Part shown: one piece after another, positions 24,166 to 31,908 of the stretch
Numbering within the stretch: the first letter of the stretch is position 1
Layout of the letters: every line of letters starts with the position of its first letter
Origin: Balneolaceae bacterium
GTDB taxonomy: Bacteria > Bacteroidota > Rhodothermia > Balneolales > Balneolaceae
Direction of reading: 5' to 3'
Length of the DNA stretch: 32,745 bases
Assembly: GCA_020832415.1 (NCBI GenBank)
Contig: JAFIES010000051.1
Location: 1 to 32,745 of the forward strand
The notes under the pieces: model-generated
Databases searched by the model: none
Seen by the model: the letters and a program-made list of their open reading frames with translations, nothing else
Told to the model about the DNA's origin: nothing
Position numbers and translations under genes: made by a program

Positions 24166-24238
24166 CCGTGTTCCAAACGCCGTTTTTGGCTATCATAAAA
24201 AACTGATTCACTCTTTTAACCAACCCAATCCTACAATT

Positions 24239-25237
24239 ATGAAAATAGCAGCTTATCTGCTTCTTGCTCTCTCTTTTTTAATGATGGCCTGTAATGAGCC
24301 ACAAACTGAACGCGCCGAATGGGCACTCGCCCTTCATGGTGGCGCCGGTACCATTTCAAAAGATATTCCCGATACACTGAAACAGCAGTATTATGATGGC
24401 CTTCGGCAGGCACTTCGGGCCGGTGAAATAATTCTACGTGAAGGAGGTTCAGCATTAGATGCTGTGGAGTATGTGGTTCGAAACCTTGAAGACAACCCGC
24501 TTTTTAATGCCGGGAAAGGATCCGTATTTACAGCAGAAGGCAAACACGAACTGGATGCAGCTATTATGGATGGCAGTACCCTTGCTGCCGGTGCCCTTAC
24601 CGGCCTTACAACCATAAAAAATCCGGTTACCCTTGCACGAATGGTTATGGAAGACTCTCCCCACATTTTCTTCTCTGGTGTTGGAGCAGAGGAGTTTGCC
24701 AACCAAACCGATGTGGAACGGGTTGAAAACGAATACTTCTTTACCGAAACACGCTACCAGCAGTGGCAACGGGCTCAAACGGATAATGCATCCATTTTCC
24801 CGAAAGCAGAATGGACTGAAGGCGACTATTTTGGAACCGTAGGCGCCGTAGCACTCGATAAGAATGGTAATCTTGCAGCGGCAACATCAACCGGCGGCAT
24901 GACCAATAAACAATTTGGCCGGGTGGGAGATGTGCCCATTATCGGATCGGGTACATTTGCCAATCACGTGGCCGCTATCTCTGCCACCGGTTGGGGTGAG
25001 CAAATCATGAGAAATGTATCTGCCACAACTATTGCAAACTATATGGAATTCACAGGCTCAACCCTCGAACAGGCCCTCGACTTTGTGCTCACAGAGCGCC
25101 TTAACCCGGGTGATGCCGGATTTGTTGCCGTGGATGCTGATGGAAACATTTCCATGAAAATGAATACTGAAGGAATGTATCGCGGCTCCATCGACTCAAG
25201 AGGAAACAGGGTGGTAATGATCTGGGAAGACGAATAA
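24239..25237 (+). CDS. isoaspartyl peptidase/L-asparaginase, lipoprotein (Ntn-hydrolase)
   Basis: A 332-residue plant-type asparaginase of the N-terminal nucleophile family. It self-cleaves before the nucleophile Thr200 in YFGTVGAVALD, giving alpha and beta subunits that hydrolyse isoaspartyl dipeptides and asparagine. ALHGGAG (from about residue 34) and GSALDAVE in the alpha chain and ATSTGG plus GSGTF in the beta chain are family motifs. The start at 24239 was chosen because it opens a lipoprotein signal (MKIAAYLLLALSFLMMAC, Cys18); the longer frame from 24089 runs through a terminator hairpin. It would act in the periplasm on released peptides. The K+ channel gene follows after 36 bases. 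Confidence 0.93.
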   Translation: MKIAAYLLLALSFLMMACNEPQTERAEWALALHGGAGTISKDIPDTLKQQYYDGLRQALRAGEIILREGGSALDAVEYVVRNLEDNPLFNAGKGSVFTAEGKHELDAAIMDGSTLAAGALTGLTTIKNPVTLARMVMEDSPHIFFSGVGAEEFANQTDVERVENEYFFTETRYQQWQRAQTDNASIFPKAEWTEGDYFGTVGAVALDKNGNLAAATSTGGMTNKQFGRVGDVPIIGSGTFANHVAAISATGWGEQIMRNVSATTIANYMEFTGSTLEQALDFVLTERLNPGDAGFVAVDADGNISMKMNTEGMYRGSIDSRGNRVVMIWEDE

Positions 25238-25273
25238 AACCCTTTTTTAAATCAAACCCAACATTTAACAAAC

Positions 25274-25984
25274 ATGGCCTTCAAACAATTTGTTAAAGAT
25301 TTAGTTGAAAACGAAGAGCAGGGTAAAGGCCGCATCTTTAACCTGGCCATCAAAGTGCTGATTATCTTATCGATGATCAGTATTTCGCTGGAAACCCTGC
25401 CCGATATACGTCCCGAATTTGTCAGAAAGCTCTATCTGTTTGAGGTTTTCAGCGTTATGGTATTTTCCATAGAATACCTTGCCAGAATTTATGCCGCTGA
25501 TAAAAAGTTGAAGTTTATCTTCAGCTTCTATGGCCTTATCGACCTGCTTGCAATTCTTCCATTCTACCTTACTGTTGGTTTTGACTTGCGATCGCTTCGG
25601 GCATTCCGTTTGCTGCGCCTTGTTCGAATTTTAAAATTTACACGGTATAATGCTGCTTTCAATCGAATGGGAGATGCGTTCCGATCTATTCAGGCAGAAC
25701 TGGGTATTTTCTTTATCATCATTATCTTTGTTCTCTACCTTTCTGCTCTTGGAATATACTATTTTGAAAATCCTGTGCAGCCCGAACAGTTTAAATCTGT
25801 TTTTCATAGTTTGTGGTGGGCCGTCGCTACATTAACCACCGTTGGCTATGGTGATGTTTATCCGGTTACCGTGGGTGGTAGAATATTCACGTTTTTGATG
25901 TTGATGGTAGGCCTCGGGCTAATTTCTGTGCCTACCGGTTTAATAGCATCCGCCATGACAAAAATTGTACATAAAGAGGACTAA
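25274..25984 (+). CDS. voltage-gated-type potassium channel
   Basis: A 236-residue six-helix ion channel subunit of the KvAP-like family. S1 lies at about 22-40, S2 at 54-72, S3 at 82-101 and the S4 sensor at 106-121 with Arg at every third position (R106, R109, R112, R115, R118, K121). S5 is at about 143-163, and the selectivity filter TTVGYGD (188-194) precedes S6. It passes K+ in response to voltage; it lacks an RCK/TrkA-N regulatory domain. Its TAA stop is immediately followed by the ATG of the GNAT-nitrilase gene, implying a single transcript. Confidence 0.94.
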   Translation: MAFKQFVKDLVENEEQGKGRIFNLAIKVLIILSMISISLETLPDIRPEFVRKLYLFEVFSVMVFSIEYLARIYAADKKLKFIFSFYGLIDLLAILPFYLTVGFDLRSLRAFRLLRLVRILKFTRYNAAFNRMGDAFRSIQAELGIFFIIIIFVLYLSALGIYYFENPVQPEQFKSVFHSLWWAVATLTTVGYGDVYPVTVGGRIFTFLMLMVGLGLISVPTGLIASAMTKIVHKED

Positions 25985-27517
25985 ATGATACCCATCGAAA
26001 AAATCACACTTGAGAGAATTAATCCTGCCGATTTTGAAAAGATTCGGGAACTGATGAAAAAGTGCTACCCAAAAATTCACGATCCTACCTGGAGTAAAAA
26101 AGAGCTGAAAAAACTTACCTCCATGTTTCCGGAGGGGCAGGTAGTCATTAAAGTGGATGACAAAATTGTGGCGTGTGCTCTTTCTATCATCATACCATAT
26201 AAACTGTTCGACGACAAGCACAAATACCTCGACATAACCGGCAACGATACATTCAATACACACACAGAAGATGGCGACACCCTCTACGGTCTCGATCTGA
26301 TGGTGCACCCCGATTATCGCGGCCTCCGTCTTGGGCGCAGATTGTACGATTATCGCAAGGAGCTCTGCGAAGAGCTGAACCTGAAAAGCATTGTATTTGG
26401 CGGAAGACTGCCCAATTTCCACAAGTTTGATGATATCAGTGCAAAAACCTACATCGACAAAGTGAAGAGCAAGGAGATTCACGATCCTGTACTTAATTTT
26501 CAGCTATCCAACGATTTTCATGTAAAACGCGTGGTAAAAAACTACCTGCCCGAAGATGAAGCGTCCGAATCGTACGCAGCACTTCTGGAGTGGGCCAATA
26601 TCTATTATGCCAAACCAACAAAAGTTTACAAGCCCGAAAAGTCGGTGGTTCGGCTGGGCCTTGTGCAGTGGGGAATGCGTCCCTACAAAAACTTTGATGA
26701 CCTCACCGAGCAGATTGAATATTTTGTGGATGCCGTTTCAGGCTATCGGGCTGATTTTGCCCTCTTTCCTGAATATATCAACGCACCGCTGATGGCAGAA
26801 TTCAATCACCTTTCAGAGCCGGATGCCATCAGAAAACTTGCAGGCTATACAGACCGGATGCGCGATGTATTTGCTGAGTTTGCCATCACATACAATACCA
26901 ACATCATTACCGGAAGCATGCCGGAATTTAAAAATGATACCCTGCTCAACGTGGGCTATCTCTGCAAGCGCAATGGTGAAATTGAACGGTATGAAAAAAT
27001 TCATGCCACCCCGGATGAGGTAAAAGTTTGGGGGATGAATGGCGGTACCCAAATCAAAACCTTTGATACAGATGCCGGAAAAATCGGGATATTAATCTGT
27101 TATGATGTTGAATTTCCGGAACTCAGCCGCCTGCTGGCACTCGAGGGGATGGATATACTTTTTGTTCCGTTTCTCACGGATACCCAAAACGGTTATTCAA
27201 GAGTGCGCAACTGCGCCATGTCACGAGCCATCGAAAATGAGTGCTACGTGGCTGTTGCAGGCAGTGTGGGGAATCTCCCGAAGGTGCATAACATGGATAT
27301 ATCGTTTGCGCAATCGGTGGTGTTTACACCATGCGATTTTTCATTCCCCACGAATGGAATTAAAGCTGAGGCAACTCCCAATACAGAGATGATATTAATT
27401 GTGGATGTAGACCTCGATCTGCTCAAAGAACTTCACGAACAGGGCAGTGTGCGAACAATGAAAGACCGCCGTACTGATCTTTATGATATTAAACTGAAAA
27501 AAAAGCTCTCTAAATAA
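25985..27517 (+). CDS. GNAT acetyltransferase-nitrilase fusion protein
   Basis: A 510-residue two-domain protein. Residues about 1-190 form a GNAT N-acetyltransferase domain with the acetyl-CoA loop VHPDYRGLRLGRRL (107-120). Residues about 220-505 form a carbon-nitrogen hydrolase (nitrilase superfamily) domain with the triad Glu263 (FPEYIN), Lys338 (YEKIHATPDE) and Cys372 (LICYDVEFPE). Such fusions exist in other bacteria but their substrate is not settled; an amidase acting on an amide the GNAT half makes or recognises is plausible (inference). The gene abuts the K+ channel stop without spacing and has AGAGGA just upstream, suggesting translational coupling. Its end is inside a terminator hairpin. 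Confidence 0.93.
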   Translation: MIPIEKITLERINPADFEKIRELMKKCYPKIHDPTWSKKELKKLTSMFPEGQVVIKVDDKIVACALSIIIPYKLFDDKHKYLDITGNDTFNTHTEDGDTLYGLDLMVHPDYRGLRLGRRLYDYRKELCEELNLKSIVFGGRLPNFHKFDDISAKTYIDKVKSKEIHDPVLNFQLSNDFHVKRVVKNYLPEDEASESYAALLEWANIYYAKPTKVYKPEKSVVRLGLVQWGMRPYKNFDDLTEQIEYFVDAVSGYRADFALFPEYINAPLMAEFNHLSEPDAIRKLAGYTDRMRDVFAEFAITYNTNIITGSMPEFKNDTLLNVGYLCKRNGEIERYEKIHATPDEVKVWGMNGGTQIKTFDTDAGKIGILICYDVEFPELSRLLALEGMDILFVPFLTDTQNGYSRVRNCAMSRAIENECYVAVAGSVGNLPKVHNMDISFAQSVVFTPCDFSFPTNGIKAEATPNTEMILIVDVDLDLLKELHEQGSVRTMKDRRTDLYDIKLKKKLSK

Positions 27518-27533
27518 TCAGAGAGCTTTTTCT
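27498..27533 (+). terminator. terminator overlapping the GNAT-nitrilase stop
   Basis: AAAAAGCTCTCT (from 27500) pairs with AGAGAGCTTTTT (to 27531) across an 8-base loop that contains the TAA stop, followed by TCTT. The last coding codons double as the terminator 5' arm. Confidence 0.88.
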
Positions 27534-27632
27534 TAGATTTTGGTAACAATTACTTAATTTGTGTTTGAGATAGATTATTGGGGATATTTATAATCTGTTT
27601 GAATACTGATTTTCTTGAGGTAGCATCTGTAG

Positions 27633-29369
27633 ATGACATACACATTTTTTGATTTCTTACAACTGATTGGGGCATTGGGGATTTTCATATTCGGGATGAA
27701 AATTTTCAGTGATGGATTACAGAAGGTTGCCGGCTCAAAACTTCGCGCTATTCTTAAAGGGATGACTACCAACCGTTTTCGTGGTATTCTTACCGGATTT
27801 GGAGCCACCACTATTACACAATCATCCACTACTACTACTGTGATGGTGGTAAGCTTCGTAAATGCCGGCCTCATTTCATTTATCGAGTCAACAGGGGTAA
27901 TAATGGGTGCCAATATTGGCACAACAGTTACCGCTTGGATGGTTTCAATTTTTGGCTTTCAAATGAAGATTACTCCAATCGCAATCAGTCTGATTGGTCT
28001 ATTTTTCCCTTTCCTCTTTTTTGGCCGGGAAAAATTACGGAATCTCGCTGAGGCGATGATCGGTTTTGGTATTCTTTTTATAGGCCTTGAATTTATAAAA
28101 GAAGCCGTGCCAAACATTCAGGATAACCCCGAAATGTTTGCATTTCTCGACTCATTTACCGGCTTTGGATTTGCATCGATCCTTCTCTTTGTTGCTGTCG
28201 GAACGGTTCTTACACTCTTAACACAATCCTCATCTGCAGCAACCGCTATCACTCTTGTTATGCTGTTTAATGGCTGGATAAGCTTTCCAATTGCCGCTGC
28301 TATGATACTAGGTGAAAATATTGGCACTACGGTTACTGCAAATATTGCAGCTCTTATAGGTAATGTACATGCTAAAAGAGCTGCAAGGTTTCATTTGATA
28401 TTCAATGTAATAGGTGTAACCTGGATGCTTTTTCTGATAAATCCTTTTTTAATTGGTATTGATAATATTATGCAATACTTCTTGCCGGATGTTGGCTCAA
28501 TGTTCGATGCTACTGATGAGGCCCGCGCTGCCGCTACTCTTGGTATATCGCTCTTTCATACCACATTTAACGTACTAAATGTACTGCTTTTATTTGCTTT
28601 TGTACCGGCTATTATCCGGTTTGTTGAACGAATTCAAAAAGATAAGGACAGTTCAGACATGGCTTTCCGATTGCAATATATTTCTGGCGGCCTGATGTCA
28701 TCACCCGAACTATCCATAGCCCAGGCTCATAAAGAGATTGAACTGTTTGGCAAGTTGATTGAAAAAATGCACTACAGCTTCTCAGGTCTGTTTTTCAAAA
28801 AACAGAAAAAGCAGGAGAAGTTTCTGAAGAAAATTGCAAAACGAGAACAGATAACTGATAATATAGAGTTGGAAATAACAGATTATCTGACACAAATTTC
28901 CTCTTCCAACCTTTCAACGGAGGCTACCAAGAGAATCCGTTCGATGCACAGTATGATTAACGATCTTGAGCGCATTGGAGATCTTTATTATCAAATGTCG
29001 AAAACATTTGAAAATATGATGGAGCTCGAGACAGCTCTTCCAAAAGAAGCAATCGTAGAAGTTAGTGACTATTTAGATATCATTCTACGCGCCATTAAAC
29101 TTATGCGTGAAAACATGAAAGAGGTAAATGGCAAAGTGAACCTTCAGGCTGCAATTGAGCTTGAAAATGAGATTAACGCCACCCGCGATTCTATGAAAGA
29201 GGCGCACTATCGCCGGCTCGAACAGGGTATTTACACATCTCAGGCAGGGGTGGTTTTCCTCGACTACATCACTCGGCTTGAAAAAATTGGCGACCACATT
29301 TTCAATGTCCAGGAATCACTTGCAGGTAAAAAACTGAAAACCCATTCAGAAATGCTTGTTGGGCGATAA
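27633..29369 (+). CDS. Na+/phosphate symporter with PhoU-like domain
   Basis: A 578-residue membrane protein of the NptA/YjbB (Na/Pi cotransporter, SLC34-like) family. Two inverted Na-Pi repeats carry QSS motifs (63-65 in ITQSSTTTT and 198-200 in LTQSSSAAT), each followed by the paired G-x-N-I-G-T-T-V-T motif (92-100 and 227-235). The membrane part ends near residue 330, and a cytosolic PhoU-like helical domain (about 350-570) follows, as in many bacterial members. It transports inorganic phosphate with Na+; direction (import or efflux) is not decided by sequence. No pho-type regulator or ABC Pst system is adjacent. It is convergent with the MarR gene 39 bases away. Confidence 0.94.
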   Translation: MTYTFFDFLQLIGALGIFIFGMKIFSDGLQKVAGSKLRAILKGMTTNRFRGILTGFGATTITQSSTTTTVMVVSFVNAGLISFIESTGVIMGANIGTTVTAWMVSIFGFQMKITPIAISLIGLFFPFLFFGREKLRNLAEAMIGFGILFIGLEFIKEAVPNIQDNPEMFAFLDSFTGFGFASILLFVAVGTVLTLLTQSSSAATAITLVMLFNGWISFPIAAAMILGENIGTTVTANIAALIGNVHAKRAARFHLIFNVIGVTWMLFLINPFLIGIDNIMQYFLPDVGSMFDATDEARAAATLGISLFHTTFNVLNVLLLFAFVPAIIRFVERIQKDKDSSDMAFRLQYISGGLMSSPELSIAQAHKEIELFGKLIEKMHYSFSGLFFKKQKKQEKFLKKIAKREQITDNIELEITDYLTQISSSNLSTEATKRIRSMHSMINDLERIGDLYYQMSKTFENMMELETALPKEAIVEVSDYLDIILRAIKLMRENMKEVNGKVNLQAAIELENEINATRDSMKEAHYRRLEQGIYTSQAGVVFLDYITRLEKIGDHIFNVQESLAGKKLKTHSEMLVGR

Positions 29370-29408
29370 GAACCGGGATCAAGTGAAATGCGTTTACCGG
29401 TTCAATAG

Positions 29409-29807
29409 TTATTGCTGAGTCAATACGCTTGTACCATGTTGCAGGAGCTGTTCTGTAGTATGAACAAACTTTTTCCCAAGCTTCTCTTCAAGATCTTGCA
29501 CAGCTTTATTATAGCTCTTTTGCATATCTCCCACTACTGCATCAGCCTTTTTAGTTAGCCTTATGGTTGCAATACGGCCACTTTTACTTTTTTCAACGAG
29601 TCCGCTTTTTTTTAGTTTCTGAATAAAACGGGTGATAGTTGAAGGAGCAAGGTTCATCATGCCCGATAATTGCTTTTGAGTTATATCATCGTGTTTTTGG
29701 ACAAGCAACATCAGCTCCACATACGATGTAGCCAGATTATACTCTTTAAAGTAAGCATCAAAGTGTTGAGTGATTTCTCTGCTGAAAGAATTTGTTATAG
29801 CGTGCAT
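29409..29807 (-). CDS. MarR-family transcriptional regulator
   Basis: A 132-residue winged-helix regulator. A helical dimerisation segment (1-30) leads to the helix-turn-helix DITQKQLSGMMNLAPSTITR (about 41-60), then KLKKSGLVEKSKS, the wing RIATIRLTKKA and a C-terminal dimerisation helix. Family members bind palindromes as dimers, often repressing their own gene and sometimes responding to small ligands or oxidants. A perfect 12-bp palindrome sits 14 bases upstream of its start, over a candidate -10 box, consistent with autoregulation. Its targets elsewhere are unknown. Confidence 0.92.
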   Translation of the reverse strand: MHAITNSFSREITQHFDAYFKEYNLATSYVELMLLVQKHDDITQKQLSGMMNLAPSTITRFIQKLKKSGLVEKSKSGRIATIRLTKKADAVVGDMQKSYNKAVQDLEEKLGKKFVHTTEQLLQHGTSVLTQQ

Positions 29808-29820
29808 GGCTGATCAATTT

Positions 29821-29832
29821 TTGTATATACAA
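29821..29832 (-). promoter_or_regulatory. palindromic MarR operator candidate over the marR promoter
   Basis: TTGTATATACAA is a perfect 12-bp palindrome ending 14 bases before the MarR start codon. On the minus strand TTGATA followed after 16 bases by TATATA gives a passable promoter, whose -10 lies inside the palindrome, so binding there would block transcription. Assignment rests on symmetry and position. Confidence 0.6.
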
Positions 29833-29859
29833 TAAGAAATGACTTTATCAAACAAAATC

Positions 29860-29897
29860 AAATAAAAAAAGGACTGTCGGATAACCAACAGCCCTTT
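29860..29897 (-). terminator. intrinsic terminator after the matrixin-like gene
   Basis: In the minus transcript AAAGGGCUGU (29897-29888) pairs with ACAGUCCUUU (29877-29868), one mismatch, with a 10-base loop and a following U-run. It lies 31 bases after the stop of the metalloprotease gene and just before the MarR promoter. Confidence 0.85.
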
Positions 29898-29927
29898 AAA
29901 TAATTGACTTTTTCAATCAGAGACCGG

Positions 29928-30932
29928 TTAATCTTTCGGCCAGCTTCCATATACCTGATTGTAAGACGCTTTATCTGTACCCAAAAGCTCTCTTTGAGGC
30001 TGAATGTATGCAGCATTCATTACAGCTCTTGGGGATACATTTAGGCGACCATTTGCATTAACGATGGCAATCCTGCCGAAATGATCAAATCCAAGTGCAT
30101 GGCCATTTTCATGCAGTGCGACTGATTCAATATCGATTGTACCCGGCGTGCCATCTGTTGACCATGCAAAAGCATCATTATACCATATCTCTTTCAGCGC
30201 CACTTCATTCGTTGCATTACCATCAGCATCTAACCAGGTAAATGTAAATGCAACACCCAATACGCCTCCGCTGGCTCCGGGGCCCAATATAGCATCAAAA
30301 ATAAATCCGGGTAAAAAACCCATTGTTACAATATCACCTTCAAAAATATCACCAAAAGGTAAACCAACATTTACTATTGCACTTGGATTTGTAGCGCCAT
30401 CCCAGTCGATTTTAACCAAATCCGGGCCTGAATTTTTCTGCAGATTATTCCAGGTTTCGAAAGAGCTATCAATGGATGGTTCAGCATTAATCGTGCCATT
30501 TGCTACCATATAGGGAGTGAAATTTAGATAAGTGAGATTGTTTCCATCTGCATTTCTTCGTGCATCATTAGGCACCCACTGTGATGCGAGAAGCTTGGCA
30601 CGATCATTCGCAAAAAGTGTTTGGCCGGCTTGGAAACTGCCATCTTCTACTACAGTAAATGTTTCTGCTTTGAGTACCTGGAATTCAGTAATGCCTCTTT
30701 CAAGAAGACCATCATTAATGGCTTGAATGTACTCGCTCACTTCGCCTTCTTCCACACCACCGGTGTGAGTGTGGTTTCTTGAGTCAGCACCGTCAGTTTC
30801 AGTGAATTCCACTTCAAACGAGTTGATTTCCGGTAAGTCGCCACCAAGATTACTGCTATCACATGCTGTGAAGAGAAAGAAGAAGAGAATTGTTGGTATC
30901 AGATAGTAGTAGTACGTGCTTAGTTTTATCAT
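29928..30932 (-). CDS. matrixin-like metalloprotease lipoprotein
   Basis: A 334-residue lipoprotein with lipobox Cys24 (FLFTACDSS). Near the C-terminus HENGHALGFDH (274-284) is the metzincin zinc motif HExxHxxGxxH with Glu275 as general base; VMNAA (Met305) about 20 residues later is the Met-turn. The layout, a long N-terminal region then a catalytic domain ending in the C-terminal 60 residues, fits the M10A matrixin family, though the pre-catalytic 250 residues show no domain I can name. It would act at the cell surface or periplasm. The N-terminus contains a run of four Tyr before the hydrophobic core. It is monocistronic on the minus strand, with its own terminator. Confidence 0.85.
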   Translation of the reverse strand: MIKLSTYYYYLIPTILFFFLFTACDSSNLGGDLPEINSFEVEFTETDGADSRNHTHTGGVEEGEVSEYIQAINDGLLERGITEFQVLKAETFTVVEDGSFQAGQTLFANDRAKLLASQWVPNDARRNADGNNLTYLNFTPYMVANGTINAEPSIDSSFETWNNLQKNSGPDLVKIDWDGATNPSAIVNVGLPFGDIFEGDIVTMGFLPGFIFDAILGPGASGGVLGVAFTFTWLDADGNATNEVALKEIWYNDAFAWSTDGTPGTIDIESVALHENGHALGFDHFGRIAIVNANGRLNVSPRAVMNAAYIQPQRELLGTDKASYNQVYGSWPKD

Positions 30933-30991
30933 AAGTCTATTTATTAATTGTTAGTTGTCAAACAGGCAGAATAAACATCAACCTTTATATA

Positions 30992-31043
30992 TGATGCATC
31001 AATGATCAATATGTTACAATAAAACAGATATTTATATATATCT
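30992..31043. promoter_or_regulatory. short palindromes in divergent region upstream of scpA
   Basis: TGATGCATCA (30992-31001) is a perfect 10-bp palindrome, and AGATAT (31026-31031) with ATATCT (31038-31043) is a 6-bp inverted repeat. Both lie in the AT-rich gap between the matrixin-like gene and scpA. They may be operator or promoter sequences, but short AT-rich symmetry also arises by chance. Confidence 0.3.
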
Positions 31044-31140
31044 CATTGGGGCGCATATGTATACCAGACCTTTAACATTGCATGGAATCCTTATCTTTTT
31101 TCCGATTTCCATTTACTCTTTTCTTACCGATCTTATAAGC

Positions 31141-31908
31141 ATGTACAGAGTTCAGCTTAAAAATTTTGAAGGGCCCCTCGATCTGCTTCTTTTCTTTATC
31201 AAAAGAGACGAGTTAAACATTTACGATATTCCAATCTCCCACATCACCAAAGAGTTTCTTGTGTACATCCGTCTGATGGAAGAGCTCGATCTCGATGTTG
31301 CCAGTGAATTTATTTATATGGCCAGCATGCTCATGTCGATTAAAGCACGAATGATGCTTCCTCTCGATAAAGACGAAGATGAAGAGCTGGATGAAGACGA
31401 TCCACGATATGAGCTGGTTCAAAAGCTGCTTGAATACAAGCGCTACAAAGAGATGGCGGAAAAGCTCACAATTATTGATGAAGAGACGCAAAAAAAGTAC
31501 TATCGCGGTTATTTCGATGAAGACGAAGTAGATAAACAGGCCAGTGGGGAAGCACTCAAAGATGTAACCCTGTTCGACCTGATTGGGGCGTTCAGAAAAG
31601 TTCTTGCCGATATGCAGCGCCAAACATCTTATCACCGGGTTGAAAAAGTAAAACTGACCGTTGAGCAGCAATCAGAATTTATCATACAATCATTGCAAAA
31701 ACGGGGGCGAACATCGTTTGCCAGTTTTTGTGCCGAATTAAAAAACCGCCTTGCTGTAGTAGTTACTTTTCTTGCAGTACTCGAGATGCTTAAAGAGCAG
31801 CAGATAAATCTGTTTATTGAGAACAATGACCCTACTGATTTCTACATCGATCTTAAACCTGTGGATGAAATCATAGGCCAGCCCAATACTTTAAAAACAG
31901 AATCGTGA
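31141..31908 (+). CDS. scpA: segregation and condensation protein A
   Basis: The kleisin subunit of the Smc-ScpAB condensin, which organises and segregates chromosomes. From Met at 31141 it is about 255 residues, normal for ScpA, and begins MYRVQLKNFEGPLDLLLFFI, the family hallmark. The helix KRDELNIYDIPISHITKEFL binds the Smc neck. An acidic loop (DKDEDEELDEDD) and LVQKLLEYKRYKEMAEKL follow, and a C-terminal winged helix (TSFASFCAELKNRLAVVVTFLAVLEMLK) binds the Smc head. The frame is open upstream to an ATG at 31057, but those 28 residues are hydrophobic and unlike ScpA. scpB is not adjacent here. Confidence 0.95.
   Translation: MYRVQLKNFEGPLDLLLFFIKRDELNIYDIPISHITKEFLVYIRLMEELDLDVASEFIYMASMLMSIKARMMLPLDKDEDEELDEDDPRYELVQKLLEYKRYKEMAEKLTIIDEETQKKYYRGYFDEDEVDKQASGEALKDVTLFDLIGAFRKVLADMQRQTSYHRVEKVKLTVEQQSEFIIQSLQKRGRTSFASFCAELKNRLAVVVTFLAVLEMLKEQQINLFIENNDPTDFYIDLKPVDEIIGQPNTLKTES

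Larger units (their letters stand above)
23829..24238. other. 410-base intergenic region
   Basis: This gap separates the divergent oxidoreductase and asparaginase starts. Its first about 285 bases are AT-rich with no convincing gene or clear promoter. Bases 24115-24165 hold the second terminator repeat, and the last about 70 bases form the asparaginase leader. Confidence 0.7.

Noticed and set aside
24089-24238. 50-residue N-terminal extension of the asparaginase
   Set aside because: The extension is translated from the terminator hairpin at 24123-24157 and lacks family similarity, while Met at 24239 opens a clean lipoprotein signal peptide.
29371-29402. AACCGG/CCGGTT inverted repeat between the symporter and MarR genes
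   Set aside because: Only 6 bp with a 20-base loop and no U-tract; too weak to call as a terminator.
31057-31140. 28-residue N-terminal extension of ScpA
   Set aside because: ScpA proteins begin at or near the MYRVQLKNFEGPLDL segment; the extension is hydrophobic and unlike the family.
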